Shown here: positions 53,291-61,930 of the stretch, piece after piece
Position numbering within the stretch: the first letter of the stretch is position 1
How the letters are laid out: every line of letters begins with the position of its first letter
The notes under the pieces: model-generated
Seen by the model: the letters and a program-made list of their open reading frames with translations, nothing else
Database searches by the model: none
What the model was told of the DNA's origin: nothing
Source of the DNA: JALQUO01 sp964529685
GTDB lineage: Bacteria; Pseudomonadota; Alphaproteobacteria; Rickettsiales; Midichloriaceae
Assembly: GCA_964529685.1 (NCBI GenBank)
Contig: CAZGZC010000001.1
Location: 310,001-374,000, forward strand
DNA length: 64,000 nucleotides
Direction: 5' to 3'
Translations under genes and position numbers: made by a program

Positions 53291-53745
53291 AGTCACTACT
53301 TTTAGTTTTCTTATTAATTATCAGTTCTTCAGCAATTGCAGGTACCATAAAAGCAGTGAGCATAGATGATTTCAATAAATATCTTTTACAAAAAAAAGAA
53401 GAAAAATTATTATTCTTCTATACATCATGGTGCACTCACTGTAAGTCAGTAACTCTCGCAAAAGATTTACCTAAGAACAAAATAATTTTCATTTCAGTTG
53501 ATAGTGAGCAAGAAGCTATTGATGAATTTGCAAAGAAGATGAAGTACGATACATACTACATTGAACCGACAGAAGAAATGCAAAATCTAGTCAAATTATC
53601 ATCTAAGCTAGGCATAAAGTTCATGAAAGTTGATAAGGAAGGAAGAGTTGATGGGCACCTTCCATATATAGTATATCTTGATTCAAAAAATAGAGTTTTA
53701 GCAGACGACATTCAAATTGAAAGTATTCAGAAATACCTTAAATAG
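53287..53745 (+). CDS. Exported thioredoxin-fold protein, CTHC active site
   Basis: A 152-residue tandem paralogue of the preceding gene, with signal peptide (MKSLLLVFLLIISSSAIAG), active site FYTSWCTHCKSV and cis-proline loop GHLPYIVYL. The different dipeptide (TH instead of PY) suggests a different redox potential or partner. The ATG overlaps the previous stop (ATGA), so both are made together. They share the pathway with DsbB and possibly with heme/cytochrome c maturation. Confidence 0.85.
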   Translation: MKSLLLVFLLIISSSAIAGTIKAVSIDDFNKYLLQKKEEKLLFFYTSWCTHCKSVTLAKDLPKNKIIFISVDSEQEAIDEFAKKMKYDTYYIEPTEEMQNLVKLSSKLGIKFMKVDKEGRVDGHLPYIVYLDSKNRVLADDIQIESIQKYLK

Positions 53746-53899
53746 TGCTAATATCACTTGGAGAAATGATTGTCATTACGGTGGTAGGCATAATAGCCCT
53801 AAAACCATCAGATATAATTCCGATTATGAAATTGTATTGTAAAATGATACTGCACATCAAAAAGAAAATCTTAGCTTTAGTTAGCAAAATCAAAGAGTT

Positions 53900-54649
53900 A
53901 TGAAAGATGAAAATCTAGTAGAAGCAACATTAGAAGAGCATATAGGAGAACTAAAATCCAGGGTAATAAAATGTTTAATAGTTTTTATGGTTCTAACTAG
54001 TTTTAGCTTATACTTTGCAGACATAGCCTATAATTTCCTAGCAGAACCATTAATCCAAGCCATGGATGATAGACAGAATAGAAAACTAATCTTTACTGGC
54101 TTAACTGAAGGTTTTATGACTCATATGAAGCTCAGTTTATTTCTCGGCTTTGCCTTATCATTTCCTTATATAGTATATGAGATATATAAATTTATCTCGC
54201 CAGGATTATACAAAAGAGAAAAGCAGCTAGTGCTACCATTTGTTGCTGGATCAGTCATACTGTCATTTATAGGTATGGCTATGGCTTATAGCCTAGTAGC
54301 ACCAGTAATTTGTAAATTCTTTATTAGTTTCGAGGGTATAATTAATTATAACAACAAGGGAATACCTATAGTTCTTGAGGCAAGAGTTAGTGAATATCTC
54401 AGTACAATAATTCAACTACTAATAAGCTTTGGAATAGTTTTTCAAATGCCTATTATAATTTTAATGTTGGGAAAACTCGATATCTTATCAGTCAATACAC
54501 TTATAAGATATAGGAGACATGCAATAGTTATAAACTTTATATTTGCTGCAATAATAACCCCACCAGATGTAATTAGCCAGGTAATGCTAGCTATGCCTAT
54601 GGTTGTATTGTATGAATTATCGATTATTTGTTTGAAGAGATTTAAATAG
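53900..54649 (+). CDS. tatC: Sec-independent protein translocase TatC
   Basis: A 249-residue inner-membrane TatC with six helices. The N-terminal EATLEEHIGELKSRVIKC, the loop FTGLTEGFMTHMKLSLFLGFALSFPYIVYE, FISPGLYKREK and FGIVFQMPIIILMLGKL are characteristic. It recognises twin-arginine signal peptides. tatA/B are not adjacent. Confidence 0.95.
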   Translation: MKDENLVEATLEEHIGELKSRVIKCLIVFMVLTSFSLYFADIAYNFLAEPLIQAMDDRQNRKLIFTGLTEGFMTHMKLSLFLGFALSFPYIVYEIYKFISPGLYKREKQLVLPFVAGSVILSFIGMAMAYSLVAPVICKFFISFEGIINYNNKGIPIVLEARVSEYLSTIIQLLISFGIVFQMPIIILMLGKLDILSVNTLIRYRRHAIVINFIFAAIITPPDVISQVMLAMPMVVLYELSIICLKRFK

Positions 54650-55081
54650 TATGCATATTTTCATTTGTTTGAGCTCTACTATTTTCTAAAGACTGAACAA
54701 AACTATTCATACGGCTTCTTACAAATATTCTTTGTCTTACTATCTTTAATTGATCTGGAGGAACATAAAAGTGATTTGCAAGCATTATTGTTTTTATTTG
54801 ATTTAGTTCTTCTGGGGTTACGGGAATTTGTTTATCCTGATAATGTCTCCGTAAACATATGAATAACTCTGCTCCTTCTTCTTTATCAGAAATAACTAGT
54901 TGTATATCTTGTATAAATCTTGGATCTATATAATCATTGCTTCGCAACCTCAGTTGCGGAGCTATTGAATTATATGCACCAAGTATACAAACATTGAATA
55001 CATTTACATCACTTATCAATCTTGTATACTTTTGTATGACCAACAAGGTGGGCTCAGTGTGCTACTGCTTATATTAGCCAT
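54642..55081 (-). pseudogene. Orphan gene with a 5' frameshift
   Basis: A 134-codon frame begins at TTG 55046 (LVIQKYTRLISDVNVFNV) with no ATG. Another frame begins at ATG 55081 (MANISSSTLSPP) and fuses with it if one base is changed near 55055. The main part has NSIAPQLRLRSNDYIDPRF, ISDKEEGAELFICLRRHY and a proline-rich PVTPEELNQIKTIM. No family recognised. Its 3' end overlaps tatC by 8 bp. Confidence 0.5.
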
Positions 55082-55312
55082 GAGACTATAATACAATGTA
55101 TGGATGATGTTGCCAAATACTTGTGCCTCTTCTAACTTATGTGTTGTTCATATTTGTCAAGAAACTATATCTAAAGAAAATCACTAAATTGCAGAGTTCT
55201 TACACTTTATAATAATATATACTCTCCTCTAATAAAGATCAAAATGACTGCTGTTAATTGATTCTCTAAACACAAATCTTTACCTCATTTATCCAATCTT
55301 AGATCTGAGAAA

Positions 55313-55888
55313 TTACATCATCTTTAATCTTCTAGTAAGAATTGCAATTCTCTTGCCGAATAACCTAGCTGTTAAAAGATCGCTTTGAGATAATTCTATT
55401 CCTCTTCTATTATCAGACTGAGCCATAGGTCCAATCCAGGATCCTAGGTTGTTTACATGATTGGCATCTAAATCTTTCCACTCATGATTTACTTCTTCGT
55501 TTGCTAGTAGATCTTGTCCTACCCAAATCATGCCATTTTGCATTGCAAAAACCATCATCTGCATAAGAGTCATAAGTTTATCACCACTAAGTGAACTAGC
55601 ATGAGTAAATGCTCCTGCAATCTTGTCTTTCCACTTTTTATTTATAAATATATTGCTAGTTGAGTCAAAGAACTCTTTCATTTCAGACGAGATTGAGCCA
55701 AAGTAGGTTGGTGAGCCAAAGATAATTGCATCTGAATCATTGATTTCTTCAATTCTATATTTAGCATCACTACAGAGAATTAAATTGATTTTAGCATCAC
55801 CAGTTGATTTGATACCAATAGCTATCTCATTTGCTAGTTTCTCAACGCTGTGGGATCGTGAGTGATAAATTATAGAAAATTTATACAT
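55313..55888 (-). CDS. Flavodoxin-fold NAD(P)H oxidoreductase (WrbA-like)
   Basis: A 191-residue flavoprotein. The FMN phosphate loop SIIYHSRSHSVEKLA opens the protein; AIIFGSPTYFGSISSEMKEFFD and AGAFTHASSLSGD form the isoalloxazine site as in WrbA/NQO-type quinone reductases. It likely reduces quinones by two electrons in the cytoplasm. It is a single gene on the minus strand, divergent from the 470-residue orphan. Confidence 0.88.
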   Translation of the reverse strand: MYKFSIIYHSRSHSVEKLANEIAIGIKSTGDAKINLILCSDAKYRIEEINDSDAIIFGSPTYFGSISSEMKEFFDSTSNIFINKKWKDKIAGAFTHASSLSGDKLMTLMQMMVFAMQNGMIWVGQDLLANEEVNHEWKDLDANHVNNLGSWIGPMAQSDNRRGIELSQSDLLTARLFGKRIAILTRRLKMM

Positions 55889-55957
55889 TTTCTTTGAGTT
55901 ATATTATATTTAATCTTTTTAATAAAGTTTTAATATTGTTGTGATAAAAGTGTCTTA

Positions 55958-57370
55958 ATGAATTTTATTAGAAAAATACAACTTATGTTAAACAGAGTTT
56001 TAAAGCAAATTTTCGTCACAGTTTCTAATTTTATTAGCTTAGAGGCAGCTAGAGTTGAAAATAACACATTAAAAATAGCACTGTATGGGGCTGAAAATTT
56101 GACAAGATTTCTTGCATTTAGTGATTTAGGTGAACAAGAAGCAAAGGGTTTCAATTATAAGTCATCTAGTGTTATAGGAGCTTTAGGCTTAACAACTGCA
56201 GTCGCTCTAGATGATATAGCGATAAATCTAAAACTATATAAAGATCACCATCTGGGAAAATGCATATCTGCACTATATATTGGCTATATGCTAGCTGATA
56301 ATAATCAAATTAGTGCTTTAGTTCCTATTAACGCTAATATAATTAAAACTAGTGTAATTTCAGCTGCGCTTTTAGGTGGTAGCTATCTCTTTGGATCTGG
56401 CGATATGATTGATATCATGAGAAATACTCGTGATTGTGTAAAATTTGCAGAGAAGGTTTATGAATTGAGTGATGGTGAGGTAGATATTTATACAGACATG
56501 AGAGTAGCAGCAGGATTTGGTGGATTTATAGGAGGAGGAAGACAATTCCTCAATGATTTCAAATTAGATATTGGAGGACCACTCAATGGATCTATTAGTG
56601 CTATTGTTAATACCGCAGCCCATATTGTTGTTAGTGGATCTTCTGAAAAGGAACTCAAAAATAATTTACTTGAGAAATTTCAAAATCAGTTAAATAAATT
56701 ACCTTCTGATACAATCAATACATTAGATCCTCGTTCACAGAAAATTCTTGAAGAGTTACCACAATATATTGAGAAAGCTTCTAGTAGTATAACTCATAAT
56801 GCAACTAACAATGGAATAAGTACAGCCTATCAACAGATATTAGCTGCATCTAAATATGATCAGAAGCCTAAATTGCATGAGGAATACAAAGAAATAAAAA
56901 GTTCTGATGTTGGTTTAAGTGTTTTTGTAGCTTCTAATCTGTTCAATAGAACTTCAGCTGATAATTTAGAGGCAAAAGTTGTAAAGAACCTTAAAAGCGC
57001 AGAAGTTGGATACAATTTTAATCATGAGGCACATGAACATAACATACTTGCTATGCAGAGTAAGCTTGAGGCATTAAAAAATAAAGAATCTGAATCGGTC
57101 TTAAAGAAAATGATAAACTGTGTACAGCAGGTTTTTGATGTTGTAGCGCCAATCGCGATTAATTCAATGCTGCTTGGTATGATGCATAATAATAAAGTAT
57201 CCTGGAATGATTCAAATACTCATAAAAACTTCTATATGCCTATTAGTGCTATATGCTGTATCGGAAAGACACCTGTTGATGTAGAAGCTTTCGCTGCACT
57301 GCAAGAATTAGAGTATCTTCGTGATGCTCTTAATAATGCTCAAATTCCAGAAGCTACAATTTATACTTAA
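55958..57370 (+). CDS. Large orphan protein with hydrophobic central segments
   Basis: A 470-residue protein that I do not recognise. Residues 20-180 hold several hydrophobic or amphipathic segments (SSVIGALGLTTAVALDD, ISAALLGGSYLFGSGD), then a glycine-rich piece (AAGFGGFIGGGRQF). The second half is helical and soluble (LEKFQNQLNKLPSDTI, FDVVAPIAINSMLLGMM). There is no cleavable signal peptide. Intact frame and normal composition suggest expression. The 3' end overlaps rlpA by 17 bp. Confidence 0.6.
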   Translation: MNFIRKIQLMLNRVLKQIFVTVSNFISLEAARVENNTLKIALYGAENLTRFLAFSDLGEQEAKGFNYKSSSVIGALGLTTAVALDDIAINLKLYKDHHLGKCISALYIGYMLADNNQISALVPINANIIKTSVISAALLGGSYLFGSGDMIDIMRNTRDCVKFAEKVYELSDGEVDIYTDMRVAAGFGGFIGGGRQFLNDFKLDIGGPLNGSISAIVNTAAHIVVSGSSEKELKNNLLEKFQNQLNKLPSDTINTLDPRSQKILEELPQYIEKASSSITHNATNNGISTAYQQILAASKYDQKPKLHEEYKEIKSSDVGLSVFVASNLFNRTSADNLEAKVVKNLKSAEVGYNFNHEAHEHNILAMQSKLEALKNKESESVLKKMINCVQQVFDVVAPIAINSMLLGMMHNNKVSWNDSNTHKNFYMPISAICCIGKTPVDVEAFAALQELEYLRDALNNAQIPEATIYT

Positions 57371-57812
57371 ATTCTTCTATTGCTTCAGAATTACTAGCAA
57401 CCTGGAGAGTTTTATCTATATCAAATTCAATAGTAACTTTATCTGATGAGTTGTAGTTTAATGCTTTTGCAGATGCACTTGACAGATCTATAATGCTATT
57501 CGTTTTATATGGTCCGCGATCGTTTATTAATACATGAACTGATTTACCACTTGTCTTGTTTGTAACTTTTATAACTGACATTAAAGGCAGTTTTACACTT
57601 GCAGCTGTATATCCATAATTTGAGAATTTCATGCCGCTTGCAGTCTTCTTATTATGGTAATGCTGGGAATAGATCTTTGCCTTTCCTTCTGCACTATATC
57701 CATCAAGTGCATAATATTTCTCTTGGTTTTTTTCAATGATCTTTGCTAGATCAGCACTATATCCATTACTGGTAAGAAGAATTAGAACTATTGTTAGTAT
57801 TTTTTTCGTCAA
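57354..57812 (-). CDS. rlpA: RlpA-like septal ring lytic transglycosylase
   Basis: A 152-residue double-psi beta-barrel protein with signal peptide (TTG start, MTKKILTIVLILLTSNGYSA). It has GKAKIYSQHYHNKKTASGMKF, VKVTNKTSGKSVHVLINDRGPY with the catalytic-type aspartate, and SSASAKALNYNSSDKVTI. There is no SPOR domain and no lipobox, so it is the short form. The TTG overlaps the ribF stop by 4 bp. Confidence 0.88.
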   Translation of the reverse strand: MTKKILTIVLILLTSNGYSADLAKIIEKNQEKYYALDGYSAEGKAKIYSQHYHNKKTASGMKFSNYGYTAASVKLPLMSVIKVTNKTSGKSVHVLINDRGPYKTNSIIDLSSASAKALNYNSSDKVTIEFDIDKTLQVASNSEAIEEFKYKL

Positions 57813-58657
57813 ATTAAACAGAACTTAGCTTTTTTCATATAGGACTCAATTTCTACACTATTAGTTAACAAGTTGTCAATAGAAATTTCTTGCCCAAGTA
57901 TCTGGATTAATTTGATTTTATTTTCAGACTCAATTTCACAATCGATTGGCTTAACTGTAAGTTGTGATTTATTAAGGAATAGACAGACATAGTTTCCGTC
58001 AGTTTCGCCAAGATATACTCCATCTGGTGGAAGTAGGAGTTGATTATAGACTCTATCAAATATGTATAAATCGTGAACTTTATTGTGTAAAGTACAATTT
58101 ATAGTATAATACCGATTAGTAAAATCTGAAAAAAGTCTAATGCAACCAGTTTTTATAACTTTCCGCAGAATTGATGATGATATTTCACATCCATTGTGTA
58201 GCACTTGATTGATGGCGTTATACTTGAAGTTGTATCTATTTTTAAGTTTATTAATTGTGTTAATATCTCCTTGCCTATTATATCCAAATCTGAAATTATA
58301 GCCAGTTGTAATTGATTTTATATTCCATTTTTGACATATATCATTGATAAAACTTTCAGCGGGCATTTCTGCAAATTTTTGGTCGAAATTAATAATAATC
58401 ACTTCATCAATTCCTAGATCTTTGATAATCTTTATTTTCTCATCTGATGAAAGTATTTCATGGAATGGTTGTGTTGAGAGAATATGTGCTGGGTGCGGTG
58501 AAAAGGTTATCACAGCACTTTTACAGCCAAGTTCAGCTGCCTTTTGCTTAGTAGTTTTTATTACTTGCTGATGGCCTATATGCACTCCATCAAAATTTCC
58601 TAGTGCTACCGCATAATTTGCATTAGTATTTTTACTAGACAACTCAGTTTTACTCAA
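57809..58657 (-). CDS. ribF: RibF: FMN adenylyltransferase with degenerate riboflavin kinase half
   Basis: A 282-residue RibF from TTG 58657. The N-terminal FAD synthetase half is complete: VALGNFDGVHIGHQQ, TFSPHPA, NFDQKFAEMPAESF, ITTGYNFRFGYNRQGD and ISSSILR. The C-terminal half keeps PPDGVYLGET but lacks the GFPTAN motif and the later NIG..PT block of riboflavin kinase. It probably makes FAD from imported FMN rather than FMN from riboflavin. rlpA follows directly. Confidence 0.88.
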   Translation of the reverse strand: MSKTELSSKNTNANYAVALGNFDGVHIGHQQVIKTTKQKAAELGCKSAVITFSPHPAHILSTQPFHEILSSDEKIKIIKDLGIDEVIIINFDQKFAEMPAESFINDICQKWNIKSITTGYNFRFGYNRQGDINTINKLKNRYNFKYNAINQVLHNGCEISSSILRKVIKTGCIRLFSDFTNRYYTINCTLHNKVHDLYIFDRVYNQLLLPPDGVYLGETDGNYVCLFLNKSQLTVKPIDCEIESENKIKLIQILGQEISIDNLLTNSVEIESYMKKAKFCLI

Positions 58658-58748
58658 TATATAGCACTATTTCTATGGAAGATTTTTTCTTTTGCACAAA
58701 TCATATAATAAAAGTGTGTAAATCATAAATTTTAGTTTAACCAAAAAA

Positions 58749-59038
58749 ATGAAAAAAATTTTATATTAATTACTGCTCTGTCCATTGCAGGGGGGATTCT
58801 GTATAAAAGTTGCTCAAAATGAAAGAATATCACTTGAGGACATTATAGAATGTAGTTCTAAATCATGTTTTCTAGTAAATAAGTATGGATAAATATGATG
58901 TAAATGGTAAGCATATTGAGATATATCGTGCTCCTCTAAAGAAATTATTAAGAACTATAGGAAATTATTGGTACACCTGTAGAATCATCAATATCTAATA
59001 ATAAAAAGTATGTTAGCGCTCTTGTGGTTTATATATGA
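58749..59038 (+). pseudogene. Decayed orphan gene with several frameshifts
   Basis: ATG 58749 gives MKKILY, then one shift yields LITALSIAGGILYKSCS, like a signal or anchor peptide. Other frames carry VAQNERISLEDIIECSS, KYDVNGKHIEIYRAPLKKLL and KKYVSALVVYI before TGA at 59036. At least three shifts or stops separate them, including one near the G6 run at 58790. No family recognised. The rest of the 58658-59090 gap shows nothing more. Confidence 0.5.
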
Positions 59039-59090
59039 TTTAAATCGATATAGCAATTATTAGAGATTTCCTATATAAAAAATCAAAAAC

Positions 59091-60026
59091 ATGAATCACT
59101 GGAATATAGTTATTATTGGATCTGGACCTGCTGGCTATGCAGCTGCAATATATGGTGCTAGAGCTTGTCTTAAAACTCTTATCATATCTGGTAATACTAA
59201 AGGTGGACAACTTACTACAACTACGGATGTTGAAAATTATCCTGGTTTTGCAGATGTAATTCAAGGCCCATGGTTGATGGATCAGATGGAGGCTCAAGCT
59301 AAAAATGCTGGCGCTGAAATGTTTTCAGATTACATAGTAAAGATTGATGCCTCTCAGAGACCATTTATTTTGATTGGTGAAGATGGAGAAAAATACTCTG
59401 CTGATACTGTAATTATAGCTACTGGCGCTAATGCTAAATGGCTTGGTCTCGAGAGTGAGACTAAATTCCGCGGTTATGGTATTTCATCTTGTGCAACTTG
59501 TGATGGTTTTTTTTATAGAAATAAGGATGTACTTGTAGTTGGTGGAGGTAACACTGCTATTGAGGAGGCATTATACTTATCTAAGATTGCAAAAAAAATA
59601 ATATTAATTCATAGGCGAGATGAGTTTCGTGCTGAGAAGATATTGCAGAACAAAGTCTTTAAAAACGCTAAAATAGAGGTAATCTGGAATACAATTCTTG
59701 ATGAAGTGATTGGAACTGAGGATCCGCTATCTGTCACTAGTGTAAAACTAAGAAATGTTCTGCATGGTACTACTTCTAATCTTAATATTCATGGTGTTTT
59801 CATTGCAATTGGTCATTCTCCTAATAGTGGTTTTGTACAAGAATTAGTTGATAATGATTCTGATGGTTATATCATGACAATTCCTGGTTCAACTAAGACT
59901 AGTGTACCTGGTATTTTTGCTGCTGGTGATGTCCAAGATAAAATCTATAGACAAGCTGTGACTGCTGCTGGTAGTGGGTGTATGGCTGCTCTTGACGCTG
60001 AAGAGTATATTACTTTCTTAAGCTGA
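59091..60026 (+). CDS. trxB: Thioredoxin reductase
   Basis: A 311-residue low-molecular-weight TrxB. FAD site IIGSGPAGYAAAIYGAR, redox-active CATCDG, NADPH site VVGGGNTAIEEALYLS with HRRDEFRAEKI, and the C-terminal FAAGDVQDKIYRQAVTAAGSGCMAALDAE are all intact. It reduces thioredoxin and hence supports the peroxiredoxin at 1003. It is monocistronic and convergent with mnmG. Confidence 0.97.
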   Translation: MNHWNIVIIGSGPAGYAAAIYGARACLKTLIISGNTKGGQLTTTTDVENYPGFADVIQGPWLMDQMEAQAKNAGAEMFSDYIVKIDASQRPFILIGEDGEKYSADTVIIATGANAKWLGLESETKFRGYGISSCATCDGFFYRNKDVLVVGGGNTAIEEALYLSKIAKKIILIHRRDEFRAEKILQNKVFKNAKIEVIWNTILDEVIGTEDPLSVTSVKLRNVLHGTTSNLNIHGVFIAIGHSPNSGFVQELVDNDSDGYIMTIPGSTKTSVPGIFAAGDVQDKIYRQAVTAAGSGCMAALDAEEYITFLS

Positions 60027-60039
60027 TTGAATTTATATA

Positions 60040-61926
60040 TTATTTATGCTTCATCTTGGCAATATATATCTGAATCGCTATGACTGCAGCTGGGGTGATG
60101 CCTTCAATTCTCTTCAGTTCTAAAATTGTTTTAGGTTTAAATTTGTCAATCTTAGCGCGCACTTCATTGGATAGACTACTAAGCTGAGTATAATCAACAT
60201 TATCTGGAATTGCAGTATTTTTATCATCATTAAGAGCTTTTATATCCTTTTGCTGGATTTTTACATAATGTTGATAGAGGCGATCAGCATGTTCTTTCTG
60301 CAGCTGCACAACTTCTGCGCGAGTGAAATTATAGTAACTCATCAACTTAAGAGGATCAAAATCAAGTCCTACTTGCCCAATAGCCTTATCTAGTGTTTTA
60401 TATTGTCTATTCTGTGATGCAGCAACTTCAATTACAAGTTGTGTAATATTATCTAGAGGTAAATACTTTATACGCTCTACTAGAGATTGTGTGCTACTTT
60501 GAGTTTTTTTATAAAAATCCTCTATATTTTGAGTCAAAACCCTAGCTTCAGAGCCTTTTGCTAATAGCCTATCAAATGCATTATCGTATCTCAGACTCAA
60601 TCTAAACTCCGCGCGTGATGTCATCATTCTATATGGTTCTGTGACACCCTTATTTATCAAATCATCGATCATTACACCTATGTAAGCTTCGCCTCTAGTT
60701 AAGTTAAACTCACGATCAGATTGCATCAACGCAGCATTCATACCTGCAACTAACCCTTGTCCAGCTGCTTCCTCATATCCTGTTGTTCCATTTATCTGTC
60801 CTGCAAGGAATAATTTATCTATCACTCTACTCTCTAGAGTTGATTTTAACTGCTTAGGATTGAAATAATCATATTCAATTGCATAGCCATATCGCAAAAT
60901 CTCTACATCTTCTAAGCCTTTAATGGAGCGAATCATTTGCTCTTGTACTACCTTAGGTAGTGCAGTTGATATGCCATTTGGGTAAACAACATCTGAGTTA
61001 ATTCCTTCCGGCTCGAGAAAAAGCTGATGTCGTTCCTTATCTGCAAATCGCATTATTTTATCTTCAATTGATGGGCAATATCGTGGACCGCTCGATGAAA
61101 TTTGCCCTGAGTACATAGGCGATAGGTTGATATTTTCCTTTATTATTCTATGTGTATCTATGCTTGTGTGTGTGATGTAACAGCTGATTTGTTCAGCTAA
61201 ATACCTCTGAGAATTGTATGAGAAAAAGATAGGAAATTCATCTCCAGGCTGTGCTTCTAAAATTGAAAAATCTATCGAGCAACGTCTAAGTCGTGGTGGT
61301 GTGCCAGTTTTTAGTCTTGCAACTTCTAATCCGATCCGTCTTAACTTACTTGCAAGTTCAGTACTAGCATTTTCTGCAAATCTTCCTGCGCTAATTGTCT
61401 CTTGCCCTATATGTATTAATCCATCTAGGAATGTACCAGCAGTAATTACTGTTGCACCAGAGATGATTGTAATTATATTTTTTTCGCCTCGTGGTATGTA
61501 TTTGACACCTTTAACACGTGGTTTATCACCATTTTCATCTATAATTACATCAATTACTTCGCCGAAAGTTATAGTTAAACTCTCTTGTTGCGCAAGTAAT
61601 TCTTGCATAGATTGTTTATATAACTCACGATCTGCCTGGGCACGTGGTCCCCAAACAGCAGGCCCACGACTTCTATTTAGAGTTTTATAATGTATACCAG
61701 CGTGATCAATCGCTTTAGGCATTACACCATCAAGTGCATCAATTTCCTTAACTATTATGCCTTTTCCAACTCCGCCAATGGACGGATTACAGGATAATTC
61801 ACCTATATTTTCTTGCGAAAAAGTTATCAAGCAAGTGTTAGCACCGATCCTAGCGGCAGCTGCGGCAGCCTCACATCCAGCATGGCCAGCACCAATAACT
61901 ACAACATCAAAATACATATTATTCAT
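60040..61926 (-). CDS. mnmG: tRNA uridine-5-carboxymethylaminomethyl synthase MnmG (GidA)
   Basis: A 628-residue FAD protein from ATG 61926 (MNNMYFDVVVIGAGHAGCE), preferred over the TTG at 61938, which would overlap glmS. It contains FAD site GAGHAGCEAA, SCNPSIGGVGKG, RGPAVWGPRAQADR, LKTGTPPRL, GQINGTTGYEEAAGQGLVAG and the C-terminal MnmE-binding region. With MnmE it modifies U34 of several tRNAs. It starts 4 bp after glmS. Confidence 0.97.
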   Translation of the reverse strand: MNNMYFDVVVIGAGHAGCEAAAAAARIGANTCLITFSQENIGELSCNPSIGGVGKGIIVKEIDALDGVMPKAIDHAGIHYKTLNRSRGPAVWGPRAQADRELYKQSMQELLAQQESLTITFGEVIDVIIDENGDKPRVKGVKYIPRGEKNIITIISGATVITAGTFLDGLIHIGQETISAGRFAENASTELASKLRRIGLEVARLKTGTPPRLRRCSIDFSILEAQPGDEFPIFFSYNSQRYLAEQISCYITHTSIDTHRIIKENINLSPMYSGQISSSGPRYCPSIEDKIMRFADKERHQLFLEPEGINSDVVYPNGISTALPKVVQEQMIRSIKGLEDVEILRYGYAIEYDYFNPKQLKSTLESRVIDKLFLAGQINGTTGYEEAAGQGLVAGMNAALMQSDREFNLTRGEAYIGVMIDDLINKGVTEPYRMMTSRAEFRLSLRYDNAFDRLLAKGSEARVLTQNIEDFYKKTQSSTQSLVERIKYLPLDNITQLVIEVAASQNRQYKTLDKAIGQVGLDFDPLKLMSYYNFTRAEVVQLQKEHADRLYQHYVKIQQKDIKALNDDKNTAIPDNVDYTQLSSLSNEVRAKIDKFKPKTILELKRIEGITPAAVIAIQIYIAKMKHK

Positions 61927-61930
61927 TGAT

